This document shows, in pieces, positions 1-9,452 of a stretch of DNA of 64,000 bases. Numbering within the stretch: the stretch's first letter is position 1; the number at the start of each line of letters is the position of its first letter. The position numbers and the translations under genes were made by a program. Origin of the DNA: Flagellimonas ochracea (GTDB lineage: Bacteria > Bacteroidota > Bacteroidia > Flavobacteriales > Flavobacteriaceae). Under the pieces are notes generated by a model. That model was given only the letters and a program-made list of their open reading frames with translations, had not been told where the DNA came from and did not search any database. The stretch lies in NCBI RefSeq assembly GCF_009903685.1, contig NZ_JAAABI010000002.1, positions 744,001-808,000 on the forward strand, written 5' to 3'.

Positions 1-226
1 TTACATATTTCATTAACCCGGTATAACATAGATAAACATCAAGAAAAACAATACTCTGAAATAACAAGGTCCATCCGAGAAAGGCAACAGCCGCATTTTT
101 TGCAGCCCTAAACATGATAATCAGGGACAGGAAAACCCCTTGAACTATACCGATCAACATGATATGCGAAGCCAAGTCGTGCCAAACAGAAATTTGGTCT
201 AGGATATGGTGCACATTGCCAATCAT
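1..226 (-). CDS. N-terminus of a membrane-anchored regulator, probably AraC-type (runs off the left edge)
   Basis: An open frame starts with ATG at 226 (minus strand) and reads off the edge of the window for 75 codons without a stop. Its start overlaps the stop of the upstream phosphoesterase by 4 bases (ATGA), so the two are probably co-transcribed. The visible protein has a short amphipathic start and then two hydrophobic segments (about residues 28-40 and 47-66). It contains the pattern GIVQGVFLSLIIMF and a YLCYTG motif. This resembles the polytopic N-terminal sensor part of flavobacterial AraC-family regulators, which carry the HTH at the C-terminus. The DNA-binding part is outside the window, so the family call is an inference. 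Confidence 0.55.
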   Translation of the reverse strand, partial: MIGNVHHILDQISVWHDLASHIMLIGIVQGVFLSLIIMFRAAKNAAVAFLGWTLLFQSIVFLDVYLCYTGLMKYV

Positions 227-1122
227 TGTTTGAGAATGTAGTTTGCCAATTTTTGGGGACCCTCTAGCAGAACCCGGACAATTTGCAATGTACCGTCCTC
301 CTTGGTGTCAATATGCCATTTTATAAGAGAAATTTGTCCTTTTTCAATTTCTATACCAGTAATGCTTCGTGGATGCACACAACTACCATCATTAAAAAAT
401 GGAATTTGACCAGGCTCTGGAAAACGTGGCCTATGGGTATGCCCAACTAGGGTAATTTGGAGGTTTTTCTTTAAAATCCAACGTTTGATACGCTTTTCTA
501 TCCGTATAAGTTCTTTGTAGTTTTTCGCTGGACTTGTAGGATCGGCAATGCCCCACACCTGTAAAGGTTTCCAAAGCACCCGCACCAGAAACCGACCTAT
601 CCTCCAGCACACATAGTTCCACCAGTCGGCTTGATGCCCATGCACGCAGAACAAGGTTTGGCCTGTTTTTTCATGTTTTAGGATCAGCGCCTCATGATAA
701 GTGATTCCTTCAAAAAGTTGTTTGTCCTTGCCATCAATGGGTTCAAAATATTGTGTGAGATGCTTGTCCACGTACTCTTGATTTTGGTAGATCATATCGT
801 GGTTACCCCAGACCATATGTAGCCTTTTTTCTAGATGGTATCTCCGTAAAAGTTGGTATACGTTTTTGTGTGCCTCAAAAATTGCCTCAAAACTCAGATT
901 CTCCCATAATTCGTCGCCATCCCCAAGCTCACAATAGTGGAACCCTTCTCGATAGTAGTGATTAAGCGCATGAAAGTAAATATTCCGATTGTTGGCAAAA
1001 TCGTCCGCAAAACTATTGTCACCTCTATGGCAATCACTAAAAAAGATGAACTTGGAGTCATCATTAAAAGAAATGGTCTTGGCTTTTTGGTAGGCCCTGT
1101 TCAATCTGCGGGTAGAGGACAT
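223..1122 (-). CDS. Calcineurin-like metallophosphoesterase
   Basis: A 299-residue soluble protein with the ordered metal-binding motifs of the calcineurin/LpxH superfamily: SDCHRGDN near residue 29, GDGDELWE near 68, GNHDM near 106, a VHGHQADWW motif near 160 and GHTHRPRF near 227. The two His/Asp clusters and GNHD should hold a dinuclear metal centre. The arrangement resembles UDP-2,3-diacylglucosamine hydrolases and related phosphatases, but it is longer than LpxH (about 240 residues), so the substrate is open. There is no signal peptide, hence it is probably cytoplasmic. It overlaps the downstream regulator by 4 bases and is divergent from the GAF gene, 130 bases away. Confidence 0.85.
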   Translation of the reverse strand: MSSTRRLNRAYQKAKTISFNDDSKFIFFSDCHRGDNSFADDFANNRNIYFHALNHYYREGFHYCELGDGDELWENLSFEAIFEAHKNVYQLLRRYHLEKRLHMVWGNHDMIYQNQEYVDKHLTQYFEPIDGKDKQLFEGITYHEALILKHEKTGQTLFCVHGHQADWWNYVCWRIGRFLVRVLWKPLQVWGIADPTSPAKNYKELIRIEKRIKRWILKKNLQITLVGHTHRPRFPEPGQIPFFNDGSCVHPRSITGIEIEKGQISLIKWHIDTKEDGTLQIVRVLLEGPQKLANYILKQ

Positions 1123-1252
1123 GAACTATTTTTTCTTAAATATCCTGAAAAAATGGGGATTAATCCATAATTAGACGGTTTACAAGATTCGCAAAGCTAC
1201 TTTTTGTAACTTTATCGGTCCAATTGCGACCAATCGCATACAACCTCGTACA

Positions 1253-3625
1253 ATGGAAAAACACTATCAGGGTGAGGCTCCTTTGATTCAACTTGTAAGT
1301 TTCAACAAATTGTTGGAGCATTACGACGAATTGGCCGAAAGCGAAGATACCTTTGCTGCATCGCGAGCACAACATATTTTGGATGCCCAGGCACCATATC
1401 CTGAACTTAGGGAGGGTTTTGACGATCTTTCCATTCTTGAAGAGCGCAAGGAGGTCATACACACCATTTTGGCAGATACCTTTTCCACGGCTTTGACGCA
1501 TAATGAAATCAAGGCAGCATCCATTGCTTTTGCCAACTTGGTTTTCAATTCTTCAAAAAGGTTTCAAAAAATTCTTGAGGATGCAGGCGATGATTTTGAA
1601 TTGGAAATCCAAAACATGTCAGATGACATACACTACATTATGCAGTGTACGGTAATCCTCAGCTTTTATTATGGATTCAAAGTGGACTTCAGAAGACCGT
1701 TGTTTTTTGACATACCGGATGCTAACGGAATCATGCGACATTATCGCATTCTGTACAATGCAGACTTTATGGAATTGATACCTACTGAAAAAGCAAAGAA
1801 GCTTACCCAGGCCGATTTTGATGAGTTGTTGGAGAATTTTGAAAATTTGGATCTGTGGAAAGAGAAAATACCCCCAAACAGTTTTATTTCCAAAGGGTTT
1901 GTGATATGTAACATGTTCGATGTAACAGCCGAACATTCCATTTCCGAAATAAAATCGACACTGATAGGAAGTAACAAGCGGGGCAATGAAAATTTCATGG
2001 AGAATTTTCAGTCCACCTTTAGATCGCTTTTTAACCTAAAGAACATCAATGTGGGTTTTGCAGGGTACGATGCAAGTGCCAATCGGTTTTTGCGGATATA
2101 TGGCAAGGGGATATCAAGTTATATATTAAAGGGTTTGGAAACAGAATCTTGCGATATCATGCTATGTGAGTATTCCCATGCCAAACTTTTTAAGGAGAAC
2201 GCCTACTTCGCTATTCCGAATGTAGAAAAGTACTTTAAAAAATCAGAAGGGGCTCAGCCCTATAAAAATCTTCATGAGCAGGGAATAAAAAGTGCCATTT
2301 TGGCCCCGATTGCGGACGATGGTAATTTGTTGGGAGTGTTGGAGCTGGTCTCCAAAAAAACCAATGAACTCAACAGCATTAATGCCAACAAGTTGGATGA
2401 TGTAATGCCCTATATTGTATCGGCGGTGCTAAGGTCCATTGAAGAGGAGCAAAATCTTGTAGATGCCATTATCCAACATGAATGTACCACGGTGCACGAA
2501 TCGGTATATTGGAAATTTCAACAGGAAGCCAAACGCTTTATGGTAGACGACATTGCCGGGAAACAGCCGGTTTTCAATGATATAGTCTTCAAAGATGTTT
2601 ACCCCTTATATGGGCAGACAGACATTAAGGATTCTTCCCGAGAACGCAATCTTGCCATCCAAAGGGATTTAATGATTCAGCTCTCCGAAATAAATGGGAT
2701 TTTGAAAGAAGCTATTAAGGAATACAAACTTCCTATCTACGAGGAACTTATGTTTCGGGTAGAAATGTATCTGAAGGAAGTGAAAGAGACCCTGTATACA
2801 CATACGGAGCAGGCTGTATTCGATTTTGTCAAGGAGGAGGTGAAACCTGTACTGGAACATCTAAAAGGAGAGCATAAATTCCTTAGTAAAAAGATTGAGG
2901 AATATGATTCCAAAATAGATGAGACCACCGAATCCTATTACGACCACCGACGTAATTATGATGACAGTGTTATGGAGGCCAACATGCAATTGGCAGTCCT
3001 ATTGGACAAAAAGCAGGATGAGGCCCAGGCGATGTTCCCCCATTATTTTGAACGGTACAAGACTGATGGAGTGGAGCACAATATGTACATTGGAAGTTCC
3101 ATTTCCCAAAACAAGTCCTTCAGTGAATTGTATTTAAGCAATTTACGACTGTGGCAGCTTCAGGTCATGTGCGAAATGGAAAACAAGTATTACAAGCTAA
3201 AGCCCCATCTGCCAGTAAAGTTGGACGTGGCTTCTTTGATTTTGGTCTATAGTACTTCGCTTTCCATACGATTCAGGATGGATGAAAAACGCTTTGATGT
3301 GGATGGTACCTACAATGCCAGATACGAGGTCATCAAAAAACGTATTGATAAGTCATACATAAAGGGCACCAACGAAAGGCTTACCCAGAAAGGAAAATTG
3401 GCCATCGTATATTCCCAATTAAAAGATGAAAGGGAGTATATGCGGTACATACAATTTTTAAAGGCGAAAGGCTATTTCACCAACAATATTGAGATTGTGG
3501 AGTTGGAAGGGCTTCAGGGAGTGTCCGGCCTTAAGGCCATACGTGCCGAGATACTCTACCGCAAGGATAAAAAATCCGAAAAGACCTATACCTACGACGA
3601 CTTGATGGAAGAATTAAAGAATTAA
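1253..3625 (+). CDS. Large GAF-domain protein
   Basis: A 790-residue soluble protein. A GAF-like segment spans about residues 250-405 and includes a FAGYDAS strand and an AILAPIADDGNLLGVLELVSKK core typical of the sensory fold. The parts before and after it are mostly helical, with a coiled-coil-like stretch around residues 540-590 rich in Lys and Glu. I see no HTH, histidine kinase, GGDEF or phosphatase domain, so the output is unknown. Such long GAF proteins occur widely in Flavobacteriaceae without an assigned function. The gene ends 2 bases before the end of the convergent HD-PycTM gene. The start is the first ATG after the divergent intergenic region. Confidence 0.75.
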   Translation: MEKHYQGEAPLIQLVSFNKLLEHYDELAESEDTFAASRAQHILDAQAPYPELREGFDDLSILEERKEVIHTILADTFSTALTHNEIKAASIAFANLVFNSSKRFQKILEDAGDDFELEIQNMSDDIHYIMQCTVILSFYYGFKVDFRRPLFFDIPDANGIMRHYRILYNADFMELIPTEKAKKLTQADFDELLENFENLDLWKEKIPPNSFISKGFVICNMFDVTAEHSISEIKSTLIGSNKRGNENFMENFQSTFRSLFNLKNINVGFAGYDASANRFLRIYGKGISSYILKGLETESCDIMLCEYSHAKLFKENAYFAIPNVEKYFKKSEGAQPYKNLHEQGIKSAILAPIADDGNLLGVLELVSKKTNELNSINANKLDDVMPYIVSAVLRSIEEEQNLVDAIIQHECTTVHESVYWKFQQEAKRFMVDDIAGKQPVFNDIVFKDVYPLYGQTDIKDSSRERNLAIQRDLMIQLSEINGILKEAIKEYKLPIYEELMFRVEMYLKEVKETLYTHTEQAVFDFVKEEVKPVLEHLKGEHKFLSKKIEEYDSKIDETTESYYDHRRNYDDSVMEANMQLAVLLDKKQDEAQAMFPHYFERYKTDGVEHNMYIGSSISQNKSFSELYLSNLRLWQLQVMCEMENKYYKLKPHLPVKLDVASLILVYSTSLSIRFRMDEKRFDVDGTYNARYEVIKKRIDKSYIKGTNERLTQKGKLAIVYSQLKDEREYMRYIQFLKAKGYFTNNIEIVELEGLQGVSGLKAIRAEILYRKDKKSEKTYTYDDLMEELKN

Positions 3626-3627
3626 CA

Positions 3628-4836
3628 TCATTCTACCTTAGGTAACTCAAGCACTCTTTCAGGCCCAAAAAATTCCAATCCTACAAAAAAAGCGATTACG
3701 GATAAGATCATGCCAATCATGAATATGGTGTAGGTCCATCTGAGCAATTTGTACTTCGTGTTCAAAACCACCCCCAAAAAATAGAGATCTTTCGTCAACG
3801 AAGAGTACACAAATTTTTTGTCCTTTATCAATTCCTGGATGGCCCATTCGTATTCTGGAAGTTCCATTTTATGAAAGTTGCCAAAGAACAACAGGTTAAC
3901 CTTTTTTTCCTCTACATCTTTTTTGGTGAACTGCCCACTGGTTACATTGGGTCTAGTGGCCAAAATGGCAAAAATCATGGAGATAACACTAAAAAGCACG
4001 AATATGGCGGTAGGATAAATTAGATAGTCGTTGGAAGGATTGTCCAATTTTGGAATAAGATTGGCAAGCACCAGTGAAATAATAATCGCATTGACCGATA
4101 AAAGAATGTTGGCTTTGGTATCGGCAATATCGCTGAGCTTTAGATGATTTCGCATAGTAACCCTGAACATGGTTTGGATGCCACGTTCGGGACTTTCATT
4201 TTTAAACTTCGCCTTTAACTGTTCCTTCTTTGCCAGCTTTTTGCGACTTTTTTTCGCTTTTACCAGCTTTCTAAGATTTTTATCTTTCCGTGGTTGCCAG
4301 TTTTCTATGGCATAATCTGTATAAAATCGATGTTCTGTTCGAAACATTTCAATATTGAGCTCGCGCCATTCCTCAGATGAGTATTGGCCAATCCCCAATC
4401 TAGAAAGTTCTTCCCTAAGAAGCTCACTGGTTTCAATATAACTTTTCTGACCTAAGTGTGAAGCATCGGCATCCCTGATGATTTCTTCATCGAGACCCCT
4501 GGGCTCATAAAAGCGCTCGGTAGCCATGATCAGCCTGGAGATTTCCTGTATCCTCTTGCCATCAAGATTATGCTCGTTTAAAAATGTTTCGCTTATTGAA
4601 CAACTATTTTTTTCATGATTGGGCACTCCCTTGGTGTATCCCGTATCGTGAAACCATGCAGCAAGCTCAAGATCTTCTGCCTTCGTAGTGCCCAGCTCAT
4701 AATGCTCTATAAGCTCTTTGGCGTTTTCTACGACACGCTGAGTATGACGCAAATTGTGGTACAAAAAATCAGGATTTAGCTCATTTGTCAACAGATCTGT
4801 AACATAATTTTCAGCTTTTTGAAGGATTTCCGACAT
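3628..4836 (-). CDS. HD-domain phosphohydrolase fused to a Pycsar-type transmembrane effector domain (PycTM)
   Basis: A 402-residue two-part protein. Residues 1-165 form an HD phosphohydrolase: H27 and H31 in YHNLRH, the H63-D64 pair in WFHDTGYT, and D122/D124 in RDADASH, so the metal ligands look intact. A very basic linker (about 183-212) joins it to a C-terminal region with three predicted membrane segments (about 245-262, 273-294, 361-378). That region has the features of the Pycsar effector family (DUF5706): an ADTKANILLSVN motif before the first helix and a YFLGVVLNTKYKLLRWTY motif before the last. PycTM domains alone are known membrane-damaging effectors triggered by cyclic pyrimidine nucleotides. 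No pyrimidine cyclase is present here. The HD domain may degrade the ligand or regulate the membrane part, which is inference. Confidence 0.85.
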   Translation of the reverse strand: MSEILQKAENYVTDLLTNELNPDFLYHNLRHTQRVVENAKELIEHYELGTTKAEDLELAAWFHDTGYTKGVPNHEKNSCSISETFLNEHNLDGKRIQEISRLIMATERFYEPRGLDEEIIRDADASHLGQKSYIETSELLREELSRLGIGQYSSEEWRELNIEMFRTEHRFYTDYAIENWQPRKDKNLRKLVKAKKSRKKLAKKEQLKAKFKNESPERGIQTMFRVTMRNHLKLSDIADTKANILLSVNAIIISLVLANLIPKLDNPSNDYLIYPTAIFVLFSVISMIFAILATRPNVTSGQFTKKDVEEKKVNLLFFGNFHKMELPEYEWAIQELIKDKKFVYSSLTKDLYFLGVVLNTKYKLLRWTYTIFMIGMILSVIAFFVGLEFFGPERVLELPKVE

Positions 4837-4889
4837 AGTTGTATATTGAAGTATCCAAAATACAAAATTTTGGAATCAACCCAGATATC

Positions 4890-7800
4890 ATGAAAAAACA
4901 TTACGTGCTCTTTTCCTTGCTCTTTTTGATATTTAGCTGTGCTACTTACAAGCCAAAATATGCGGAGCCGTTTGTGGAAAATGGTAGTAATTCGGACAAG
5001 GAAATCGAACATACCTTCTATTTAATCGGTGATGCCGGGAAATCGCCAATAGGGGGTATGAATAATGCACTAAAGGCTTTTAAAACCGAACTGGACAAGG
5101 CCGATAAGAACAGCACAGCGATTTTTTTGGGAGACAATATCTACCCAGCTGGTCTCCCAGATAAAAAGGATTCAACAAGAGCTTATCTAGAGGCCAAAAA
5201 CCATTTGGATGCTCAGCTTGCCACCTTGGATAACTTTAAAGGCAAAAGAGTTTTTATACCGGGCAACCATGACTGGTATACCGAGGGCCTAGTTGGCTTA
5301 AAAAGGCAAGAAAAGTACGTGGAAAAACAGCTCAATAGCAAGGAAGTCTTTTTTCCTGAGAACGGGTGTCCCATGGAGACCATAGAGATAGGTGATGATA
5401 TTGTGGTCATTGTTATTGATACGGAATGGTATCTCACAAATTGGGATAAGAGACCGGATATTAATGATGAATGTGAAATTAAAGACCGCGAACGTTTTTT
5501 TGTGGAGTTGGAAGATGAAATAAAGGACTACAGACAAAAAACTACCATAATAGCCATGCATCACCCCATGTTTTCCTATGGGCCTCATGGCGGCCAATAT
5601 GCATTTAAAAAACATCTCTATCCGAATAACGGAAAAGTGCCCATGCCCATTTTGGGAACCTTAGTGAATATCTTAAGAAGAACTTCAGGAGCTTCCATTG
5701 CCGATATTCAGAACAAAAAATACAATACATTGAAGAAGAGGTTGCTGACATTGGCACAGTCTTCTGAAAAAGTGATTCTTGTATCAGGCCACGAACATAC
5801 GCTACAATATATTGTTGAGGAAAACACGCCCCAAATAGTCAGTGGATCTGGCGCAAAAAAAGGACATACACGTCTTTTAAATGGGAGTAAATTCAGTACA
5901 GGGCACATGGGATATGCCATTCTAAAGGTTTTTAAAGACGGTTCTTCCCACGTTGATTTTTATAGTGTTGATGACGATGTAGAATCGCCAATTTTCAGTT
6001 CAATTGTTCTCCCTGCAGATAGAAAAGAAACACCTTTTAGTGGAGCAGTTAATTTTCCGTCAAATATTAAAGCCTCGATCTATACTAAGGAAGAGGTTGA
6101 AAAGACCAACTTTTTTAAGGCCGTGTGGGGAGAGCGTTATCGAAAATATTATGGCACCGAGGTGAAAGTCCCGGTAGTAAATTTAGATACCCTTTATGGC
6201 GGTTTAAAACCTATACGAAAAGGAGGGGGACATCAATCCAAATCATTGCGATTGGAGCATTCCGACGGTAGACAGTTTGTGATGCGGGCACTTCGTAAAA
6301 GTGCTGAACTTTATCTGCAGGCCATAGCATTTAAGGATCAGTATGTAGTCGGCGAATTTGAAGATACATTTACAGAAAAACTCCTGTCCGATTTTTATAC
6401 AGGAGCACATCCCTACGCGCCTTTCACTATTGGTAAATTATCCGATGCAGTTGGTATTTACCATACCAATCCAAAACTGTTCTATGTTCCCAAACAAAGG
6501 GCTTTGGAAGATTTTAATACTGACTTTGGTGACGAACTTTATATGATTGAAGAGCATGTTTCTGAAGGACATAAGGTGCCCAGTTTAGGCTATGCAAAAA
6601 AGATAGAAAGCACAACAGATGTGATTGATAAGCTTCGACGGGATGAGGAATATAAGCTTGATTCCCGCAGCTATGTTCGAGCAAGACTATTCGATATGCT
6701 TATCGGGGATTGGGATAGGCACCCCGACCAATGGCGTTGGCTAGAAGTGGATGATGGTGAGGGCAACACTATTTTTAAGCCCATACCTCGCGATAGAGAT
6801 CAAGCTTTCTCGATCATGGGGGATGGAGCACTCATGGGACTGGCTTCAAAAGTGGTCCCATCACTTCAATTGTTTGAGGGATATAGCGCGGAGATAAGAA
6901 GCGTAAAGGGTTTCAATTCGTCACCAAAAACATTTGCATTGGATATGGCATTGCTCTCCCAGACCTCTTTGAATGACTGGATAGAAGAAGCAAGATATAT
7001 TCAAAACAAAATAGATGGATCAGTAGTGGATAGTGCCTTCCAGGCTTTTCCCGAAGAGGTGCGTGATGAAACCGTTTCCGAAATTAAAAGAATTCTTCTG
7101 GCAAGAAAAAAGGATTTGGTCAATACGGCAAAAAAATATTTTAGGGTGATCAATAAGTTTAGTGTAATTACAGGCACCGACAAAGATGACCACTTTGTGA
7201 TCACACCTAGGGAAAATGGGGGCTTGGATGTGAAGGCATTTAGAATAAAGGACGGAAAAAAGACAGACTTATTCTTTAATAGGCAATATGATAGCGAATA
7301 CACAAAGGAAATATGGGTTTATGGGTTGGATGATGATGATGTTTTTGAAATTTTGGGGAACGAAGGAAAGATAAAAATAAGACTCATAGGAGGACATAAT
7401 AACGACATCTATAAAATAGCCAAGAAGGCTAAAAGAGTGGATGTATATGATTTCAAGGCTAAGAACAACACATATGATGAGGCTTTTGGCGGAAATATTC
7501 ACAGGCGAAATGATTATGAGACAAATACGTACCAGTTCAACAAGATCAAGGCCAGTAACAATCAAATTTTACCCTCTCTTGGTTTTAATCCGGATGACGG
7601 CTTTCGAATAGGATTGAGCAACACGTATACCTACAATGGATTTGGGCAAAACCCCTTTACACAACGGCACATTGTTAATGCAGCATTCTACTTTGCCACA
7701 AGTGGTTATGACATTGGCTACAAAGGAGAGTTTGCAAACATTGCCAACAACGTGAATGTGGAGTTGGCCGCAAAATTTACAAGCCCCAACTTTAGTATTA

Positions 7801-8594
7801 ATTTTTTCGGATTTGGGAACGAGACTCCAAATTTTGATGATGATTTAGGTTTGGATTTCAACAGGGTAAAAATCCGGACTTTAAAATTTGCACCCTCTTT
7901 GGTGTGGCGAGGACATTTAGGGTCAAAAGTGAGGGTAGGAGTGTCCTATGAAAACTACGATATAGAAGAGACCGAGAATCGTTTCATAGAAGGATGGTTT
8001 ACCGACAATGGGCAAGATACCGAACAAGATTTTTTCGGAGTTGATGCTGAATATGCCTATTCCAATAGTGATAATGAAGCATTTCCAACCATGGGGATGG
8101 CTTTTTCGCTTATTGGTGGCTACAAAACAAACTTGAGTGATACAAGTAGGGCATTTGCATTCATAATACCATCACTTTCGTTCGATTACAAAATCAGTTC
8201 TGATGGACGTTTGGTCTTGGCGACCAAATTTAAGGGCCATTTTAATTTTGGGGATGAATTTGAATTTTATCAAGCGGCCAGTATAGGGGCAAATAATGGC
8301 CTCCGAGGATTTAGGTTTCAACGTTTTACGGGTAAAACCGCATATTATCAAAATACGGACTTAAGATATAGTTTCAGGAAAACACAGACTGGTTTACTGC
8401 CAGTAACTCCCGGTGTTTTTAGTGGATTCGATTATGGCAGGGTATGGTTCCCCAATCAGTCCTCAGATAAATGGCACAATTCTTATGGTGGTGGGTTTTT
8501 TGTGAACGCTTCAAATATAATCACTGCCAATTTAGGGTTGTTCAACAGCACAGATGGCCTACGGTTTTCTTTCGGGCTTGGTTTTGGATTTTAG
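4890..8594 (+). CDS. Outer-membrane metallophosphoesterase with kinase-like middle and C-terminal beta-barrel
   Basis: About 1234 residues from the chosen start. The frame opens earlier (4839), but the ATG at 4890 begins a lipoprotein-type signal (MKKHYVLFSLLFLIFSC), so I place the start there. Residues 40-330 are a calcineurin-type phosphoesterase: GDAG near 47, LGDNIYP near 79, GNHDWY near 125, MHHP near 224, SGHEH near 301. The middle (about 430-780) contains IGDWDRHPDQWRW near 606 and PRDRDQAFS near 634. These resemble the catalytic and metal-binding loops of HipA/PI3K-like kinase folds. The last 330 residues alternate polar and aromatic residues and end in FSFGLGFGF, like Omp85/BamA-type barrels. 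The protein is presumably exported and anchored in the outer membrane. The three-part reading is partly inference. Confidence 0.75.
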   Translation: MKKHYVLFSLLFLIFSCATYKPKYAEPFVENGSNSDKEIEHTFYLIGDAGKSPIGGMNNALKAFKTELDKADKNSTAIFLGDNIYPAGLPDKKDSTRAYLEAKNHLDAQLATLDNFKGKRVFIPGNHDWYTEGLVGLKRQEKYVEKQLNSKEVFFPENGCPMETIEIGDDIVVIVIDTEWYLTNWDKRPDINDECEIKDRERFFVELEDEIKDYRQKTTIIAMHHPMFSYGPHGGQYAFKKHLYPNNGKVPMPILGTLVNILRRTSGASIADIQNKKYNTLKKRLLTLAQSSEKVILVSGHEHTLQYIVEENTPQIVSGSGAKKGHTRLLNGSKFSTGHMGYAILKVFKDGSSHVDFYSVDDDVESPIFSSIVLPADRKETPFSGAVNFPSNIKASIYTKEEVEKTNFFKAVWGERYRKYYGTEVKVPVVNLDTLYGGLKPIRKGGGHQSKSLRLEHSDGRQFVMRALRKSAELYLQAIAFKDQYVVGEFEDTFTEKLLSDFYTGAHPYAPFTIGKLSDAVGIYHTNPKLFYVPKQRALEDFNTDFGDELYMIEEHVSEGHKVPSLGYAKKIESTTDVIDKLRRDEEYKLDSRSYVRARLFDMLIGDWDRHPDQWRWLEVDDGEGNTIFKPIPRDRDQAFSIMGDGALMGLASKVVPSLQLFEGYSAEIRSVKGFNSSPKTFALDMALLSQTSLNDWIEEARYIQNKIDGSVVDSAFQAFPEEVRDETVSEIKRILLARKKDLVNTAKKYFRVINKFSVITGTDKDDHFVITPRENGGLDVKAFRIKDGKKTDLFFNRQYDSEYTKEIWVYGLDDDDVFEILGNEGKIKIRLIGGHNNDIYKIAKKAKRVDVYDFKAKNNTYDEAFGGNIHRRNDYETNTYQFNKIKASNNQILPSLGFNPDDGFRIGLSNTYTYNGFGQNPFTQRHIVNAAFYFATSGYDIGYKGEFANIANNVNVELAAKFTSPNFSINFFGFGNETPNFDDDLGLDFNRVKIRTLKFAPSLVWRGHLGSKVRVGVSYENYDIEETENRFIEGWFTDNGQDTEQDFFGVDAEYAYSNSDNEAFPTMGMAFSLIGGYKTNLSDTSRAFAFIIPSLSFDYKISSDGRLVLATKFKGHFNFGDEFEFYQAASIGANNGLRGFRFQRFTGKTAYYQNTDLRYSFRKTQTGLLPVTPGVFSGFDYGRVWFPNQSSDKWHNSYGGGFFVNASNIITANLGLFNSTDGLRFSFGLGFGF

Positions 8595-9452
8595 ATAATC
8601 CTTTATGGAAAGCTTATAAAGATTGCGTCCATTGGTTTTGTTCTCTTCATCGGCTATCAACAGGGTGTTGTTGTTGAGAAAACTTATGGATTCGGTTTGT
8701 GATAGATGTTCGAGGTCGATGGTCATTATTTCGGAATTGCCAAGATCGGCGAAGTCAAAATCAGTAATCAAAAAAACAAGCCCATACCCCAAAAGGGCAA
8801 TGGTCTTTCCATCAGCAGAAATATCGGCCCCAGTGACCGAACATTGGTCTTGGTTTCTACAGAGTACCAAACTTCCCAAAAACTGTGCATCATATTCACC
8901 CTCTTTGGATGGAATTTTATAGACCAAGGTTTGGCCATTATATGGTCTTGTTCGGTTTTTGGTAAAAACATAGAGACTGTCGTCCCAATGAAAAAAACCT
9001 TCAGTATCAAAAAGAAGGCTGTCTTTTTTTGGTGGAAAATCTCGTTGTTCGGGATATCGAAACTTAATTTTTTCGGCTTGAGGTTCCTTCTGCTTCAATT
9101 CTGACCGAGATACTTTGTAAATAGTAAGTTTTTTTCTGGTATTGTTATTGTTCCCGAAATCTCCGATGTATAGATTGCCCTCAAGGTCCATGGCTAAATC
9201 TTCCCAATCGTCATTCTTGGCGTTGTCAATTTTTAGTTCCTTGGTAATTTGCGCCTTTCTGTTGATTCTATAAACCTTGTCCTTGGTGCCACTGTCTTCT
9301 ATCACCCAAATACTTTTTTGGCCAACTTCCATCCCTGAAACTTCTTTAAGTTTTGAGGGGAAGGTTCCTTGATAAAGCATGGGGCCAAAATGTGCCTGCT
9401 GCGCACAACCTTGAAAAAACATAATGAGTAAAACAGCTGCGAGTCTGCTCAT
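8559..9452 (-). CDS. Lipoprotein with beta-propeller-like (SdiA-regulated/NHL-like) repeats
   Basis: A 297-residue protein with a lipoprotein signal (MSRLAAVLLIMFFQGC, Cys16). Repeated motifs such as EVSGMEVGQKSIWVIEDSG, WEDLAMDLEGNLYIGDFGNN and DTEGFFHWDDSLYVFTKN are typical of six-bladed propeller folds related to SdiA-regulated and phytase-like proteins. The Asp-rich loops could bind Ca2+. The substrate is unknown. The 3' end overlaps the convergent end of the beta-barrel gene by 36 bases. Its start overlaps the stop of the upstream GyrI-like gene by 4 bases, so these two minus-strand genes form one unit. Confidence 0.7.
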   Translation of the reverse strand: MSRLAAVLLIMFFQGCAQQAHFGPMLYQGTFPSKLKEVSGMEVGQKSIWVIEDSGTKDKVYRINRKAQITKELKIDNAKNDDWEDLAMDLEGNLYIGDFGNNNNTRKKLTIYKVSRSELKQKEPQAEKIKFRYPEQRDFPPKKDSLLFDTEGFFHWDDSLYVFTKNRTRPYNGQTLVYKIPSKEGEYDAQFLGSLVLCRNQDQCSVTGADISADGKTIALLGYGLVFLITDFDFADLGNSEIMTIDLEHLSQTESISFLNNNTLLIADEENKTNGRNLYKLSIKDYLKSKTKPERKP

